Numbered from the stretch's first letter, positions 7,921 to 17,508 are shown. The stretch is 64,000 nt of DNA from Rhodoferax sp. (GCF_012927445.1 NZ_JABBPD010000008.1:310001-374000), one strand, 5' to 3'. The notes: a model not told the origin generated them from the sequence alone. Program-made: numbers and translations.

Positions 7921-9860
7921 AAATGGTGGATATTCGCACACGCATGTTGCTGGCCGCCCTTTTGCCGGTGACCCTGATCGCCATCTTGTTGGCGGGCGTG
8001 TTTCTGGCCTCGCGGTTTGGTGACTTGGGCGAGGCTTACCACCAACGTGCCCGGTCACTCGCCCGTCAGCTGGCCACGGCCAGCGAATACGGCTTGTTTT
8101 CAGACAATATCACCCATTTGCAAACCATTGCCAGCGGTGCATTGCGGGAATCAGACGTGCGCTCGGTTGCCATTGTGAATGCCCAAGGCGATGTTCTCGT
8201 CTTTGCCGGTAAGGCCGGTTTCAAAACACCCCCGGTGCTGAGCCGCCAGGAAGACGAAAAGTTTGATCCGGTGAAACGCACGGATTTGTTGTCGCAACCC
8301 GTCACGGCAAGTCAAGTCAGACTGGACGATCTGTTTGAGGCCAACGCAGCGGGCGCCGAGGCGCCGTCGCCAGTGCTGGGGCATGTGCTGATCGAGTTTT
8401 CGCGAGATGCACTCTTTCAGCGTGAGCGTGACATGCTGTTGCTGGGTCTGGCGGTCACCTTGGCTTGCCTGCTGTTTGGTGGCGTCCTGGCGGTGCGTCT
8501 GGGGCGCGGGGTCATTCACCCCATTTTGAGCGTGTCTCGCATCATTGAGCGCATTGGGCGCGGCGAATTGTCGGCGCGCGCAACGGTGCTGCCGGGCGAC
8601 CCGTTGCGCGATTTGCAGCAGGGTTTGAATCTGATGGCAGAACGGCTGGAGTCCGGGCGTGACGAGCTGGAGCAGCGGGTTGCCATGGCAACGCTGGAAC
8701 TGCGACAGAAAAAAGAAGAGGCCGAGACGGCGACGCTGGCCAAGTCCCGTTTTCTGGCCGCCGCCAGCCATGATTTGCGGCAACCGACGCATGCGCTGGG
8801 GATGTTCGTGGCCCGGCTGGCGCAGTTGCCGCATGATGCGCAAACAAGCCAGTTGATAGGCAACCTGGAGGCCTCGGTACAGGCCCTGCAGAATTTGCTG
8901 GATGGTTTGCTCGATATTTCCCGGCTGGAGGCCAAGGCGGTGCAAGTGCAACTGCGCCCGTTCGCGCTGGCCGAGCTCTTTGATCAATTGCAGCATGGTT
9001 TGACGATCAGCGCGGTTGAAAAAGGCCTGCTCTTGCGCGTTCGGCCCACTGCCGTCTGGGTGATGAGCGACGCCACGCTGCTGCATCGCATCTTGTTGAA
9101 CCTGGTCGTCAATGCCTTGCGTTACACCCGCCAGGGCAGCGTACTGGTGGCCTGTCGCGTGGCGGGTGACGGTCAGCATGTGCGGATTGAGGTGTGGGAC
9201 AGCGGCATCGGCATTGCGCCCGAGCATCACGAGGCGATTTTCAAAGAGTTTTACCAAGTTGGCAACACGGAGCGCGACCGCAGCAAGGGCTTGGGGCTGG
9301 GGCTCAATATTGTCGAGCGGACCGCGCAACTGCTGGGTCACCGGCTGCAAATGCATTCCACGCTGGGGGGGGGGACCCGGTTCAGCTTGTTGGTGCCTCT
9401 GGTGCCGCTCGGCGCCGCAATGGCAGTGCCAGTTCCACAACCCGTTGAAACGTTAAACAACCTTGCTGGTTTGGTGGTGCTGGTGGTGGAGGACGACGCC
9501 TTGGCGCGCGAAGGACTGGTCAGCTTGCTGGAGTCCTGGGGTTACGTGGTGGGCGTGGCCGATGGCCTCTCTGCGGCCCTCTCTCAGCTTGAAGCGGGGC
9601 TTATTCCCGATGTGATCGTGAGCGACTATCGGTTGCGTGACGAGGAAAATGGCATTGAGACCATCCGCCAGCTGCGCGCCAAGGCCGGGTGGTTGATTCC
9701 TGCCTGCCTGATGAGCGGCGACACCGATGCTGGCCTGATGCAGGCCGCCACGGAAGCTTCGTTAACCCTGTTGCACAAGCCCGTGCGCCCGGCCAAACTG
9801 CGCAGCCTGATTCGTCATTTGGCGGCTGACGTTCAGGCCAGTGGTGCTGATTTGGTGTAG
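7917..9860 (+). CDS. Hybrid sensor histidine kinase with BarA-like sensor and C-terminal receiver
   Basis: The protein has 647 residues. Membrane segments lie at about 10-31 and 172-193. Between them is a periplasmic sensor (ARQLATASEYGLFSDNITHL, then VRSVAIVNAQGDVLVFAG) resembling the BarA N-terminal sensor. A HAMP linker (about 194-250) and coiled coil follow, then HisKA with the phosphoacceptor His at 285 (FLAAASHDLRQPTHALG). HATPase_c has N box LLNLVVNALRYT and G boxes DSGIGIAP and SKGLGLGLNIVERTA. The receiver at about 520-635 has acceptor Asp570 (IVSDYRLRDEENG). The ASHDLRQP-type H box is common in proteobacterial hybrid kinases paired with LuxR-type regulators. The start overlaps the binding-protein stop, and the 3' end overlaps the convergent response regulator by 28 bp. 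Confidence 0.92.
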   Translation: MKMVDIRTRMLLAALLPVTLIAILLAGVFLASRFGDLGEAYHQRARSLARQLATASEYGLFSDNITHLQTIASGALRESDVRSVAIVNAQGDVLVFAGKAGFKTPPVLSRQEDEKFDPVKRTDLLSQPVTASQVRLDDLFEANAAGAEAPSPVLGHVLIEFSRDALFQRERDMLLLGLAVTLACLLFGGVLAVRLGRGVIHPILSVSRIIERIGRGELSARATVLPGDPLRDLQQGLNLMAERLESGRDELEQRVAMATLELRQKKEEAETATLAKSRFLAAASHDLRQPTHALGMFVARLAQLPHDAQTSQLIGNLEASVQALQNLLDGLLDISRLEAKAVQVQLRPFALAELFDQLQHGLTISAVEKGLLLRVRPTAVWVMSDATLLHRILLNLVVNALRYTRQGSVLVACRVAGDGQHVRIEVWDSGIGIAPEHHEAIFKEFYQVGNTERDRSKGLGLGLNIVERTAQLLGHRLQMHSTLGGGTRFSLLVPLVPLGAAMAVPVPQPVETLNNLAGLVVLVVEDDALAREGLVSLLESWGYVVGVADGLSAALSQLEAGLIPDVIVSDYRLRDEENGIETIRQLRAKAGWLIPACLMSGDTDAGLMQAATEASLTLLHKPVRPAKLRSLIRHLAADVQASGADLV

Positions 9861-10483
9861 CCGTGGTAGCCGGCCGCGATAACGGCCTGGATCCGGGTTT
9901 GCACGCCAAAGCAGCGCAACACGGCGGTCACATGATTCTTGGTCGTTTCCTCCGAGAGATGGAGTGTTTGACTGATGTCTTTGTTCGAGCGCCCATCCAG
10001 CAGCAGATACAACACCTCTTCCTGGCGCGGAGTGAGCAGGGGCGCGTTATTTTCTGTGCTGAAGTCCTGTGCTGAAGGCGTCCCCGACGCCGTCAGCAGT
10101 TCGGGCGGCAGGTACACGTCACCTGCCAGCACCCGCCGCAAGGCCGACAGCAAGTCATTGCTGATGCCCGCTTTGGTAACAAAGCCGGCCGCGCCTTTTG
10201 CCATGACCTGCCGCATGATCCGGAGATTGACCGAGCCGGAGAGCATGACAATCGGCAGTTCTGGGTGCTTTGTCCCAAAAATAGTGAGTGCATCCAGCCC
10301 GTTCATGTCGGGCAGGTGGTAGTCCAGCAGCACCAGATCGAGGTCGGGGTGCAGGGCCGCCAGCTCAAATGCGCGGGCACAGTGCGGGGCCTCCAGCACC
10401 TGCACCTGCTCATCCAGGCCTTTGAGGACCTGGCACAAGCCTTCCCGCACCAGCGCATGATCATCGACAACAAGAATCTTCAA
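9833..10483 (-). CDS. NarL/FixJ-family response regulator
   Basis: A 216-residue two-domain regulator. The receiver has acidic residues D7-D8 and acceptor Asp54 (LVLLDYHLPDMNG), with the conserved Thr/Ser and Lys in IVMLSGS and FVTKAG. A LuxR-type helix-turn-helix at about 145-205 contains LTPRQEEVLYLLLDGRSNKDISQTL and ETTKNHVTAVLRCF. It is convergent with, and overlaps by 28 bp, the hybrid kinase, which makes it the obvious partner. Its targets probably include the TonB receptor operon, but no operator can be identified. The start is ATG at 10483, 35 bp from the divergent dnaE start. Confidence 0.92.
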   Translation of the reverse strand: MKILVVDDHALVREGLCQVLKGLDEQVQVLEAPHCARAFELAALHPDLDLVLLDYHLPDMNGLDALTIFGTKHPELPIVMLSGSVNLRIMRQVMAKGAAGFVTKAGISNDLLSALRRVLAGDVYLPPELLTASGTPSAQDFSTENNAPLLTPRQEEVLYLLLDGRSNKDISQTLHLSEETTKNHVTAVLRCFGVQTRIQAVIAAGYHGYTKSAPLA

Positions 10484-10505
10484 AATCTTTACCTTGGCGC
10501 TTTCT

Positions 10506-10511
10506 TACAAT
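10506..10511 (+). promoter_or_regulatory. Candidate dnaE -10 element close to the start codon
   Basis: TACAAT ends 7 nt before the dnaE ATG at 10519. A start about 7 nt downstream of this hexamer would give an mRNA with almost no leader, and no Shine-Dalgarno sequence is visible between hexamer and ATG. The -35 region is poor. Confidence 0.3.
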
Positions 10512-10518
10512 AGAAGCT

Positions 10519-13500
10519 ATGTTTGTTCATCTGCGTCTCCACACCGAATTTTCCGTCGTCGACGGCACCAACCGTATCGATGATATCGTCAAGTCAGCGG
10601 CCGCCGACAGGCAGCCCGCTTTGGCGATCACTGACTTGAATAATCTGTTTGGCACCATCAAGTTTTACAAGGAAGCCCGCAAGCGGGGCGTCAAGCCCCT
10701 GATTGGCGCTGAAATCTGGCTGGAAGGGCTGGGCAAGGACGATGCCACCCTGTCACGCCTGGTGTTGCTGGTGCAAAACAAGCAGGGCTACCTGAATTTA
10801 TCGGAGTTGTTGGCACGCGCCTGGACGCAAAATGCGGGCAAAACGCAGGCCTCCGTCAAATTAGCCTGGCTCACCGAACTCAACGAGGGGCTGATTGCCT
10901 TGTCGGGCGCGCAGGCCGGGCCAGTGGGACAGGCCTTGGTGCAAGGCGATGAGGCCCGTGCTTTTGACGCGGCTTTGCAGTTGGCCAGCCTGTTTCCGCA
11001 CCGTTTTTATCTGGAACTGCAGCGCGCCGGACGTCCTGAAGATGAAGCCCATGTCATTGCGACGGTGCAACTGGCCGCCCGCATGGGCTTGCCGGTGGTG
11101 GCCACACACCCGGTTCAGTTCTCCGAGCCGGACGACTACGAGGCGCATGAGGCGCGCGTGTGCATTGCCGAAGGCGAAATTTTGGGCAACCAGCGCCGGG
11201 TGCGCAAATTCACGCGCGAACAGTACTTCAAGTCGAGCGCCCAGATGCAGGCGCTGTTTGCCGATGTGCCCTCCGCGCTGGCCAATACGCTGGAAATTGC
11301 CAAGCGTTGTAACCTGACGCTGGTTTTGGGCAAGCCCCAGTTGCCCGAGTTCCCGACGCCGGAAGTCAACGGCCAGCGCATGTCGCCGGATGACTACTTT
11401 CGCTACACCTCGCATGAGGGACTCAAGGAGCGATTGATTCACCTGTACCCGGATGAGGCCAAACGCGAGAGCGAGCGTCCCCGTTATGTTGAGCGGCTGG
11501 AGTTTGAGATCGACACCATTCTGAAAATGGGGTTTCCGGGTTACTTTTTGATTGTGGGCGACTTCATCAACTGGGCCAAGAAAAACGGCTGTCCGGTCGG
11601 ACCGGGACGGGGTTCGGGTGCGGGCTCGCTGGTGGCGTATTCCATGAAGATTACCGATCTGGACCCGCTGCAATACAACTTGCTGTTCGAGCGGTTTTTG
11701 AACCCGGAACGGGTTTCCATGCCCGACTTCGACATTGACTTTTGCCAGACCAACCGAAATCTGGTGATCGATTACGTCAAAGGCAAATACGGCAAGGACG
11801 CCGTGAGCCAGATCGTGACCTTCGGCACCATGGCCGCCCGCGCGGCGGTGCGCGACGTCGGCCGCGTGCTGGACATGAGCTACACCTTTTGCGACGGCAT
11901 CAGCAAACTGATCCCCAACAAGCCGGGCGTCAGCGTCAGCCTGCAGTTGCCACCGCCGGACCGCAAGAAAGACGATAAAACTGTTTACGCCACGGATGAA
12001 CCGATTCTGGCCGAGCGCGAAAGCAAAGAGGAAGACGTCAAGACCCTGCTGGAACTGGCGCGCAAGCTGGAGGGCATGACCCGCAATATTGGCATGCACG
12101 CGGGTGGGGTCGTGATTGCCCCGGGAAAATTGACCGACTTTTGTCCGCTGTACCAGCAGCCCGGCAGCGATTCGGCGGTGAGTCAGTACGATAAAAACGA
12201 CGTGGAAGCCATCGGCCTGGTGAAGTTTGACTTTTTGGGCCTGGCCACGCTCACCATTCTGGAAATTGCGCGCGAATTCATCGTCAAGCGTCACTTGGGG
12301 CAGGAAAACTTTGCCTATGAGAACCTGCCGCTGGACGATGCCAAGGTTTACCGGCTGTTCTCCGAGGGCAAGACCGAGGCCGTGTTCCAGTTTGAATCTC
12401 GTGGCATGCAGGGCATGCTGAAAGATGCCAAGCCGACCCGGCTGGAAGACCTGATTGCGCTGAACGCCTTGTACCGGCCCGGCCCGATGGACCTGATTCC
12501 GAGCTTTGTGGCGCGCAAACACGGCCGTGAAGTGGTGGAGTATCCGCATCCGCTGGTGGCCAATATGCTCTCGGAGACCTACGGCATCATGGTTTACCAG
12601 GAGCAGGTGATGCAGACCGCGCAGATTCTGGGCGGCTATTCGCTCGGTGGTGCCGACATGCTGCGCCGCGCCATGGGTAAAAAAGACGCGGACGAAATGG
12701 CCAAGCATCGCCAGATTTTCCGCGACGGTGCCCTGAAGAACGACATCAACGAGGCCAAGGCCGACGAGGTGTTCGACTTGATGGAAAAATTTGCCGGCTA
12801 CGGCTTCAACAAGTCGCACGCTGCGGCCTATTCGCTGTTGGCTTATCACACCGGCTGGCTCAAGGTGCACTACGTCGCCGAGTTTTTCTGCGCCAATATG
12901 ACGGTGGAAATGGGCGACACCGACAAGCTCAAGGTCTTGTACGAAGACGCGCTGAAGATGGGCCTCACCTTCGAGCAGCCCGATGTGAATCGGGGGTTTC
13001 CTCGCTTTGAGCCGATTTCCGACAAGATGATTCGTTATGGCCTGAGCGCCATCAAAGGTTCGGGCCAGCAAGCGATCGAGGCGATTGTGGCGGCGCGCGA
13101 AGGCAAGGGCGCGGGTCCGTCGGGCGATGTGGTCGGTCCGTTCAAGAGTTTGTTTGATTTTTGTGTGCGGGTGGACCGCAGCAAGATCAACAAGCGCACT
13201 GTGGACGCCTTGATCAAGGCCGGCGCGTTCGATTCCATTCAGCTCAATCGGGCCAGTTTGCTGGCCTCGGTCGACCGCGCCTTTGAGTTTGGCGCGGCGG
13301 CGGTCGCCAACGCCAATCAGGGCGGCTTGTTTGACATGGGCGGTGATGACGATCACGGCTCCAGCACGCAAGAACCTGACTTGGTGGAGGCCATGCCATG
13401 GGGCGTGAAGGAGCGCCTGACCTTTGAGAAAACCGCGGTCGGTTTCTATTTGTCAGGCCATCTGTTTGACGAGGTGGTGCTGGAAGTACGTCGCTTTGCC

Positions 13501-14079
13501 AAACGCCAGATTGACGACCTGATCGACACCCGCGAGCCGCAGTTACTGGCCGGCATCATCACCGATTTCCGCGTCATCAATGGCCAGCGCGGCAAGCTGG
13601 CGCTGTTCAAGCTGGACGATAAATCTGGTGTGATCGAGGCCCGTGCCGACGAGGCCTTGATTAACGCCCACCGTAACCTGCTGAAAGAGGATGAACTGGT
13701 CATCGTCATGGGCCAGCAGAAACCAGATCGATTCTCAGGCGGCATGCAACTAACCATCACGCAGATTTGGGATCTGGACCAGGCGCGTTGCCGGTTTGGC
13801 AAATACCTGCGGGTGGCGGTGAGCTCCGATGTGAATGGCAAGGCGCCCGATGTGGCGCGCATGATCAAGGACTATCCGGCCCAGCGGGAGACAACGGAGC
13901 AGGGTGAGGTGGTGCGCGGGATGGCGGTGCGCCTGGCGGTATCGTGTCAGGGAGAGGCGGGGGCGGCCTCGGCGGAGCTGCAATTGGGCGAGTCGTACAA
14001 ATTCTTCCCGACCAATGAAGCGCTGGCCGGCTGGCGGGTGCAGGCCGATCAGGGGCAGGCGGCGATCATTTATGAATGA
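10519..14079 (+). CDS. dnaE: DNA polymerase III alpha subunit
   Basis: This is the replicative polymerase catalytic subunit, 1186 residues (E. coli 1160). An N-terminal PHP domain begins MFVHLRLHTEFSVVDG. The class C polymerase core includes GPGRGSGAGSLVAY and the catalytic MPDFDIDFCQTNR, whose aspartates 403, 405 and 407 include the two metal-binding residues; a third aspartate lies in VKFDFLGL. A helix-hairpin-helix region follows (NKRTVDALIKAGAFDS), then an OB fold near residue 1010-1090 (LLAGIITDFRVINGQRGKLA). All motifs are intact, so this is a functional housekeeping copy. It is divergent from the response regulator gene. A dispersed repeat follows 7 nt after the stop. Confidence 0.97.
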   Translation: MFVHLRLHTEFSVVDGTNRIDDIVKSAAADRQPALAITDLNNLFGTIKFYKEARKRGVKPLIGAEIWLEGLGKDDATLSRLVLLVQNKQGYLNLSELLARAWTQNAGKTQASVKLAWLTELNEGLIALSGAQAGPVGQALVQGDEARAFDAALQLASLFPHRFYLELQRAGRPEDEAHVIATVQLAARMGLPVVATHPVQFSEPDDYEAHEARVCIAEGEILGNQRRVRKFTREQYFKSSAQMQALFADVPSALANTLEIAKRCNLTLVLGKPQLPEFPTPEVNGQRMSPDDYFRYTSHEGLKERLIHLYPDEAKRESERPRYVERLEFEIDTILKMGFPGYFLIVGDFINWAKKNGCPVGPGRGSGAGSLVAYSMKITDLDPLQYNLLFERFLNPERVSMPDFDIDFCQTNRNLVIDYVKGKYGKDAVSQIVTFGTMAARAAVRDVGRVLDMSYTFCDGISKLIPNKPGVSVSLQLPPPDRKKDDKTVYATDEPILAERESKEEDVKTLLELARKLEGMTRNIGMHAGGVVIAPGKLTDFCPLYQQPGSDSAVSQYDKNDVEAIGLVKFDFLGLATLTILEIAREFIVKRHLGQENFAYENLPLDDAKVYRLFSEGKTEAVFQFESRGMQGMLKDAKPTRLEDLIALNALYRPGPMDLIPSFVARKHGREVVEYPHPLVANMLSETYGIMVYQEQVMQTAQILGGYSLGGADMLRRAMGKKDADEMAKHRQIFRDGALKNDINEAKADEVFDLMEKFAGYGFNKSHAAAYSLLAYHTGWLKVHYVAEFFCANMTVEMGDTDKLKVLYEDALKMGLTFEQPDVNRGFPRFEPISDKMIRYGLSAIKGSGQQAIEAIVAAREGKGAGPSGDVVGPFKSLFDFCVRVDRSKINKRTVDALIKAGAFDSIQLNRASLLASVDRAFEFGAAAVANANQGGLFDMGGDDDHGSSTQEPDLVEAMPWGVKERLTFEKTAVGFYLSGHLFDEVVLEVRRFAKRQIDDLIDTREPQLLAGIITDFRVINGQRGKLALFKLDDKSGVIEARADEALINAHRNLLKEDELVIVMGQQKPDRFSGGMQLTITQIWDLDQARCRFGKYLRVAVSSDVNGKAPDVARMIKDYPAQRETTEQGEVVRGMAVRLAVSCQGEAGAASAELQLGESYKFFPTNEALAGWRVQADQGQAAIIYE

Positions 14080-14085
14080 AATCGG

Positions 14086-14142
14086 GCGCTAGCCCCCGTC
14101 AACTGTGCGCGAGTAGCTATTAAATAAATAGCTACTCGCCTG
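14086..14142 (-). repeat. Dispersed palindromic repeat copy 3, intergenic
   Basis: The minus-strand copy has AGTAGCTATTAAATAAATAG as part of a perfect 25-bp palindrome, with the AGCCCCCGT box to the left. It lies between the convergent dnaE and tolA genes. Its TAAATAA would be a stop in the frame used by the coding copies. Confidence 0.85.
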
Positions 14143-14199
14143 CTCTTCGATGAATCTCAGATCAGGTCGGCTTGGCCGTCTGTCAGAGAACAAGGGACC

Positions 14200-15183
14200 C
14201 TAGTCTTTGGGGCGGAAATCTATGATCAAAGAACTGGGGACTCTTCCATCCACATCGCGCGGTAGTTTTCCGGTTTTGTCGATGGCTCTCAATACCGCTT
14301 CGTCCCATGATTTTTCGCCACTGGACTTAATCAGCTTGCGGCTGATGATGGTGCCATCGGAAGAGGTCCGTACCTCAACTTCCGCCTTCGGGTTGCCGGC
14401 GATGTCGTCGACAAACACGATGTTCGGCTTGATGCTGGCCTGAAGCTTGCCGGCGTAACTGGCGGAAGGGCCGGAGGAGTGCAGGGCGGTGCCCGTTGAA
14501 CCAGGCGAACCGGTGGCACCGGCCAGACCCGCCATGCGTTTGAGATTGGCCGCACGTTGGGCTTCTACTTTTTTGGCATCTTGCTGGTCTTGGAGTGCTT
14601 CTTTGCGCTTGCTGTCCTGGGCTGCCTTTTTCTTGTCTTCGGCGGCTTTTTTGTCTTGCTCGCGTTTATCCTGCTCGCGTTTTTCTTGCAACTGTTTTTT
14701 ATCCAGCAGCAGTTTTTCTTGTTTCAGTTTTTCCAGCTTCAGCTTCAGCTTCTCCTGCTTGAGCTTGTCCACTTTTTCCTGTTTCAACTTTTCCAGGCGC
14801 TGATTTTCCAGTTCTTGCTGCTTTTCCTTTTTGAGGCGCAGTTTTTCGCGTTCCAGGGCAATGTCGGCGTCGGCCAGCTTGGGTTGGACTTGTGGCGGCT
14901 TGGGTGGGGTTGGGGGCGTGGGTAGGGACTTGGCGACGACCGGTGGTTTCGTTATTGCAGGGGGCTCCGGCGGTACTTCGACCAGCTTGGGCGCGGCCTG
15001 CTGCGGTACGGCAGACCACAATTCAGCCTCGGCGGTCACAATGACGGCCTCATTCTTCCAGTGCACGCCCCAGGTCAGGGCCGCCACCAAAAAAATGTGG
15101 GCGAGCACGGCCAGCACCAGCGACCGGACAGCGCCCGGGGTGGGAGGCGGGGCAAACTCAAGACGATCAGTCGCAGCGTGCAT
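14200..15183 (-). CDS. tolA: Cell envelope integrity protein TolA
   Basis: TolA is the periplasm-spanning component of the Tol-Pal system used for outer-membrane invagination at division. The 327-residue protein has one N-terminal membrane anchor (about 20-40, SLVLAVLAHIFLVAALTWGV). A proline-rich segment follows, then a very long Lys/Gln/Glu helix (about 105-215, repeated KLKQEKLK and EKREQDKRE units). The C-terminal globular domain contains SYAGKLQASIKPNIVF and AVLRAIDKTGKLPRD. It follows tolR by 9 nt. No tolB, pal or ybgC is adjacent, so the Tol system is split in this genome or continues elsewhere. Confidence 0.92.
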   Translation of the reverse strand: MHAATDRLEFAPPPTPGAVRSLVLAVLAHIFLVAALTWGVHWKNEAVIVTAEAELWSAVPQQAAPKLVEVPPEPPAITKPPVVAKSLPTPPTPPKPPQVQPKLADADIALEREKLRLKKEKQQELENQRLEKLKQEKVDKLKQEKLKLKLEKLKQEKLLLDKKQLQEKREQDKREQDKKAAEDKKKAAQDSKRKEALQDQQDAKKVEAQRAANLKRMAGLAGATGSPGSTGTALHSSGPSASYAGKLQASIKPNIVFVDDIAGNPKAEVEVRTSSDGTIISRKLIKSSGEKSWDEAVLRAIDKTGKLPRDVDGRVPSSLIIDFRPKD

Positions 15184-15192
15184 GCGCAGTCT

Positions 15193-15612
15193 CTAGTTGG
15201 CCAACTGCACTGACAATCCGACGCGCTGCACGCCCGCTCGCTGCAGGGTGTCCATGACCTTGACGACAGACTCGTACTTGATGTTCTTGTCTGCGCTGAT
15301 GACCACGGCGGAATTCATCACGCCATCTTGGGCCTGCTTTACCGCGCTGGCGAGTTCTTTGAGCCCTAAGGTGGTGGATTTTTCCTTGATTTTCATCTCG
15401 ATCGAGTCCTCTTTGCCAATGACGATTTGAATCACCTGGTCAGGCTGCTTGGCGGCCTTGCCCACGCTGGGTAAATCGATCACGCTGGGTGTGATGAGAG
15501 GGGCGGTCACCATAAAGATGATCAGCAGCACCAGCATCACATCGATGAAGGGCACCATGTTGATCTCGTTGATGGTGCGGCGTCCGCGTCCGCGGCTGAC
15601 CAGTGAAGCCAT
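15193..15612 (-). CDS. tolR: Tol-Pal system protein TolR (ExbD family)
   Basis: This 139-residue ExbD/TolR protein has a single N-terminal membrane helix at about 18-40 (NMVPFIDVMLVLLIIFMVTA) carrying the conserved Asp that takes part in proton-driven motion with TolQ. The periplasmic domain follows, with VVISADKNIKYESVVKVMD. It follows tolQ after 13 nt and precedes tolA by 9 nt. The tolA partner decides for TolR over ExbD. Confidence 0.93.
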   Translation of the reverse strand: MASLVSRGRGRRTINEINMVPFIDVMLVLLIIFMVTAPLITPSVIDLPSVGKAAKQPDQVIQIVIGKEDSIEMKIKEKSTTLGLKELASAVKQAQDGVMNSAVVISADKNIKYESVVKVMDTLQRAGVQRVGLSVQLAN

Positions 15613-15625
15613 GATCTAACTCCTT

Positions 15626-16318
15626 TTATCGGCCGGAGGCCGACTGCGCGCCTACATTGCGCTGCAAAATGTTGGAAAACTCTTCGATGAAGGTCTCCAA
15701 TTTGATCGCGATGCGGTCAATGTCCCGGGCAAACCGGTTGTAGGCCACGACGGCCGGAATAGCGGCAAACAGGCCGATGGCGGTAGACACCAAAGCCTCG
15801 GCAATGCCGGGAGCGACGGTGGCGAGGGTCACTTGCTGCAAGGAGGCCAGTCCGGTAAAGGAGTGCATGACGCCCCACACGGTGCCAAACAGGCCGACAT
15901 AGGGCGAGACCGAACCGACCGATGCAATGAAGGACAGGTTGATTTCAACCACGTCCATCTCGCGTTGAAAACTGGCCCGCATGGCCCGGCGGGCGCCGTC
16001 CATCAGGGTGCTGGCATCGGTGATTTGTTTTTCGTGCAGCTTATGGTATTCACGCATGCCACTGGCAAAAATGCGCTCCATCGGCCCCGAGTTGCGGGCG
16101 TTTTTGGCGGCGGCGCCGAACAGGTCGTTCAGGCTGGTGCCCGACCAGAACTCGCGCTCGAATTCGTCATTGAGCGCGTTTACCCGCTTCAAGGCAAACA
16201 GTTTCCGAAAAATGGCGGCCCAGCTGGACACCGAGATGACCATCAGCAACAACATCACCAATTGCACAACCAAACTGGCGTTGAGGACCAGGTGGAGGAT
16301 CGACAGGTCTTGATTCAT
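15626..16318 (-). CDS. tolQ: Tol-Pal system protein TolQ (ExbB family)
   Basis: This 230-residue proton-channel subunit has three membrane helices. The first is near the N-terminus (VVQLVMLLLMVISVSSWAAI), and the other two are in the C-terminal half (SFIASVGSVSPYVGLFGTVW and EALVSTAIGLFAAIPAVVAY). The Thr and Pro/Gly pattern is typical of MotA/TolQ/ExbB proteins. The ATG overlaps the TGA of the upstream aminotransferase (ATGA), which ties tolQRA translationally to the rib/nusB run. Confidence 0.94.
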   Translation of the reverse strand: MNQDLSILHLVLNASLVVQLVMLLLMVISVSSWAAIFRKLFALKRVNALNDEFEREFWSGTSLNDLFGAAAKNARNSGPMERIFASGMREYHKLHEKQITDASTLMDGARRAMRASFQREMDVVEINLSFIASVGSVSPYVGLFGTVWGVMHSFTGLASLQQVTLATVAPGIAEALVSTAIGLFAAIPAVVAYNRFARDIDRIAIKLETFIEEFSNILQRNVGAQSASGR

Positions 16319-17508
16319 TTCATGGATTCCAGAAAAACTTTCATTCGTTCGACGGCCACTTTCAACTGCGGCATCGAACTGGCCGTAGAAAAGCGGATGA
16401 AGTTGTGGGTCTCGGCCACGCCAAAGTCACGTCCCGGCGTGACGGCGACATGGGCGCGGTTCATGATCTCAAAAGCCAGATCCCAGCTGTCCTTGATGCC
16501 TGATTTTTCGAGGACGGACGAGCAGTCGGCCCAGGCATAAAAAGCGCCATCCGGCATCACCGGCACGCTCAGGCCCAAGGCATTGAGGGCCGGAATAAAG
16601 TAATCGCGCCGGGCTTTGAATTCGGCGCGGCGACGCTCAAATTCGGCAATGCTGTCCGCCTCAAAGCAGGCCAGCGCGGCGTACTGTGAAATCGTGCTGG
16701 GACAGATAAACAGGTTTTGCGCCAGGCGCTCAATGACCGGCACGATGCGCTCCGGCACCACCATCCAGCCCAGCCGCCAGCCGGTCATGTTGAAGTATTT
16801 GCTGAAGCTGTTGATGCTGATGATGTCGTCATCCAGCGCCAGCGCCGTCTGGCCATACTGCGGGTCGTAGCTCAGGCCCAGGTAGATTTCATCCACCAGC
16901 GTGATGCCCCCTTGATGGCTGACCTCATTGTGAATGCGGCGCAGTTCATCCGGGTGAATGGAGGTGCCGGTAGGGTTCGAGGGCGAGGCCAGCAATACGC
17001 CGCGGGTATTCTCACCCCAGGCCTCCTGCACCTTGTCGGCGCTGAGCTGAAAGCGTTCAGCCGCCGAGGTCGGGATCAGCACTGCCGTGCCATCCGCTGC
17101 ACTCACAAAGTGCCGGTTGCACGGGTAGCTGGGGTCGGGCATGAGAATCTCGTCACCCGAGTCGATCAATGCCAGGCAGGCCAGTTGCAAAGCGGCCGAG
17201 GCGCCGGCCGTGATCACGATGCGGCTGGCAGGCACGGTGACGTTAAAACGCTGCAAATACCAGTCGCTGATACGCTCACGCAGCGCCAGCATGCCGGTTG
17301 CTTCTGTGTAGTGCGTCAACCCGTCGCGCACGGCTTTGCAAGCGGCTTCCTCTACCAGCGGTGGCGCGGTGAAGTCTGGCTCGCCAATGTTCAGAAAGAT
17401 CATCGGCGATGCGGTGTGGGCAACCTCTTGGGCCAGCCTTGAGGCCGCTTTGGCGACCTCCATTACATAAAAAGGCTCAATCCGCTGCGCACGGCCAGAA
17501 ATTTTCAT
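16315..17508 (-). CDS. Pyridoxal phosphate-dependent aminotransferase, class I
   Basis: A fold-type I aminotransferase of 397 residues. It shows the glycine-rich substrate loop [12 protein letters not shown], the cofactor motif [18 protein letters not shown], and SPSNPTGT. The Schiff-base lysine is in [18 protein letters not shown], and the carboxylate-binding arginine is in NFIRFSTA. The start at 17508 ([18 protein letters not shown]) overlaps the nusB stop as ATGA. The substrate cannot be told from sequence; family members act on alanine, aspartate and related amino acids. The position between nusB and tolQ does not suggest a pathway. Confidence 0.88.
   Translation of the reverse strand: MKISGRAQRIEPFYVMEVAKAASRLAQEVAHTASPMIFLNIGEPDFTAPPLVEEAACKAVRDGLTHYTEATGMLALRERISDWYLQRFNVTVPASRIVITAGASAALQLACLALIDSGDEILMPDPSYPCNRHFVSAADGTAVLIPTSAAERFQLSADKVQEAWGENTRGVLLASPSNPTGTSIHPDELRRIHNEVSHQGGITLVDEIYLGLSYDPQYGQTALALDDDIISINSFSKYFNMTGWRLGWMVVPERIVPVIERLAQNLFICPSTISQYAALACFEADSIAEFERRRAEFKARRDYFIPALNALGLSVPVMPDGAFYAWADCSSVLEKSGIKDSWDLAFEIMNRAHVAVTPGRDFGVAETHNFIRFSTASSMPQLKVAVERMKVFLESMK

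Noticed and set aside
8151..9440. A 429-codon open frame antisense to the hybrid kinase
   Set aside because: Glutamine/histidine-rich translation typical of a shadow frame; the kinase motifs on the other strand are complete.
10861..13371. An 836-codon open frame antisense to dnaE
   Set aside because: It lies wholly within dnaE, whose motifs are all intact, has no ribosome site and resembles no protein; long antisense frames are common in GC-rich coding DNA.
15193..16318. ExbB-ExbD pair serving the nearby TonB receptor
   Set aside because: The genes are followed directly by tolA and are far from the receptor, so TolQ-TolR is the better reading.
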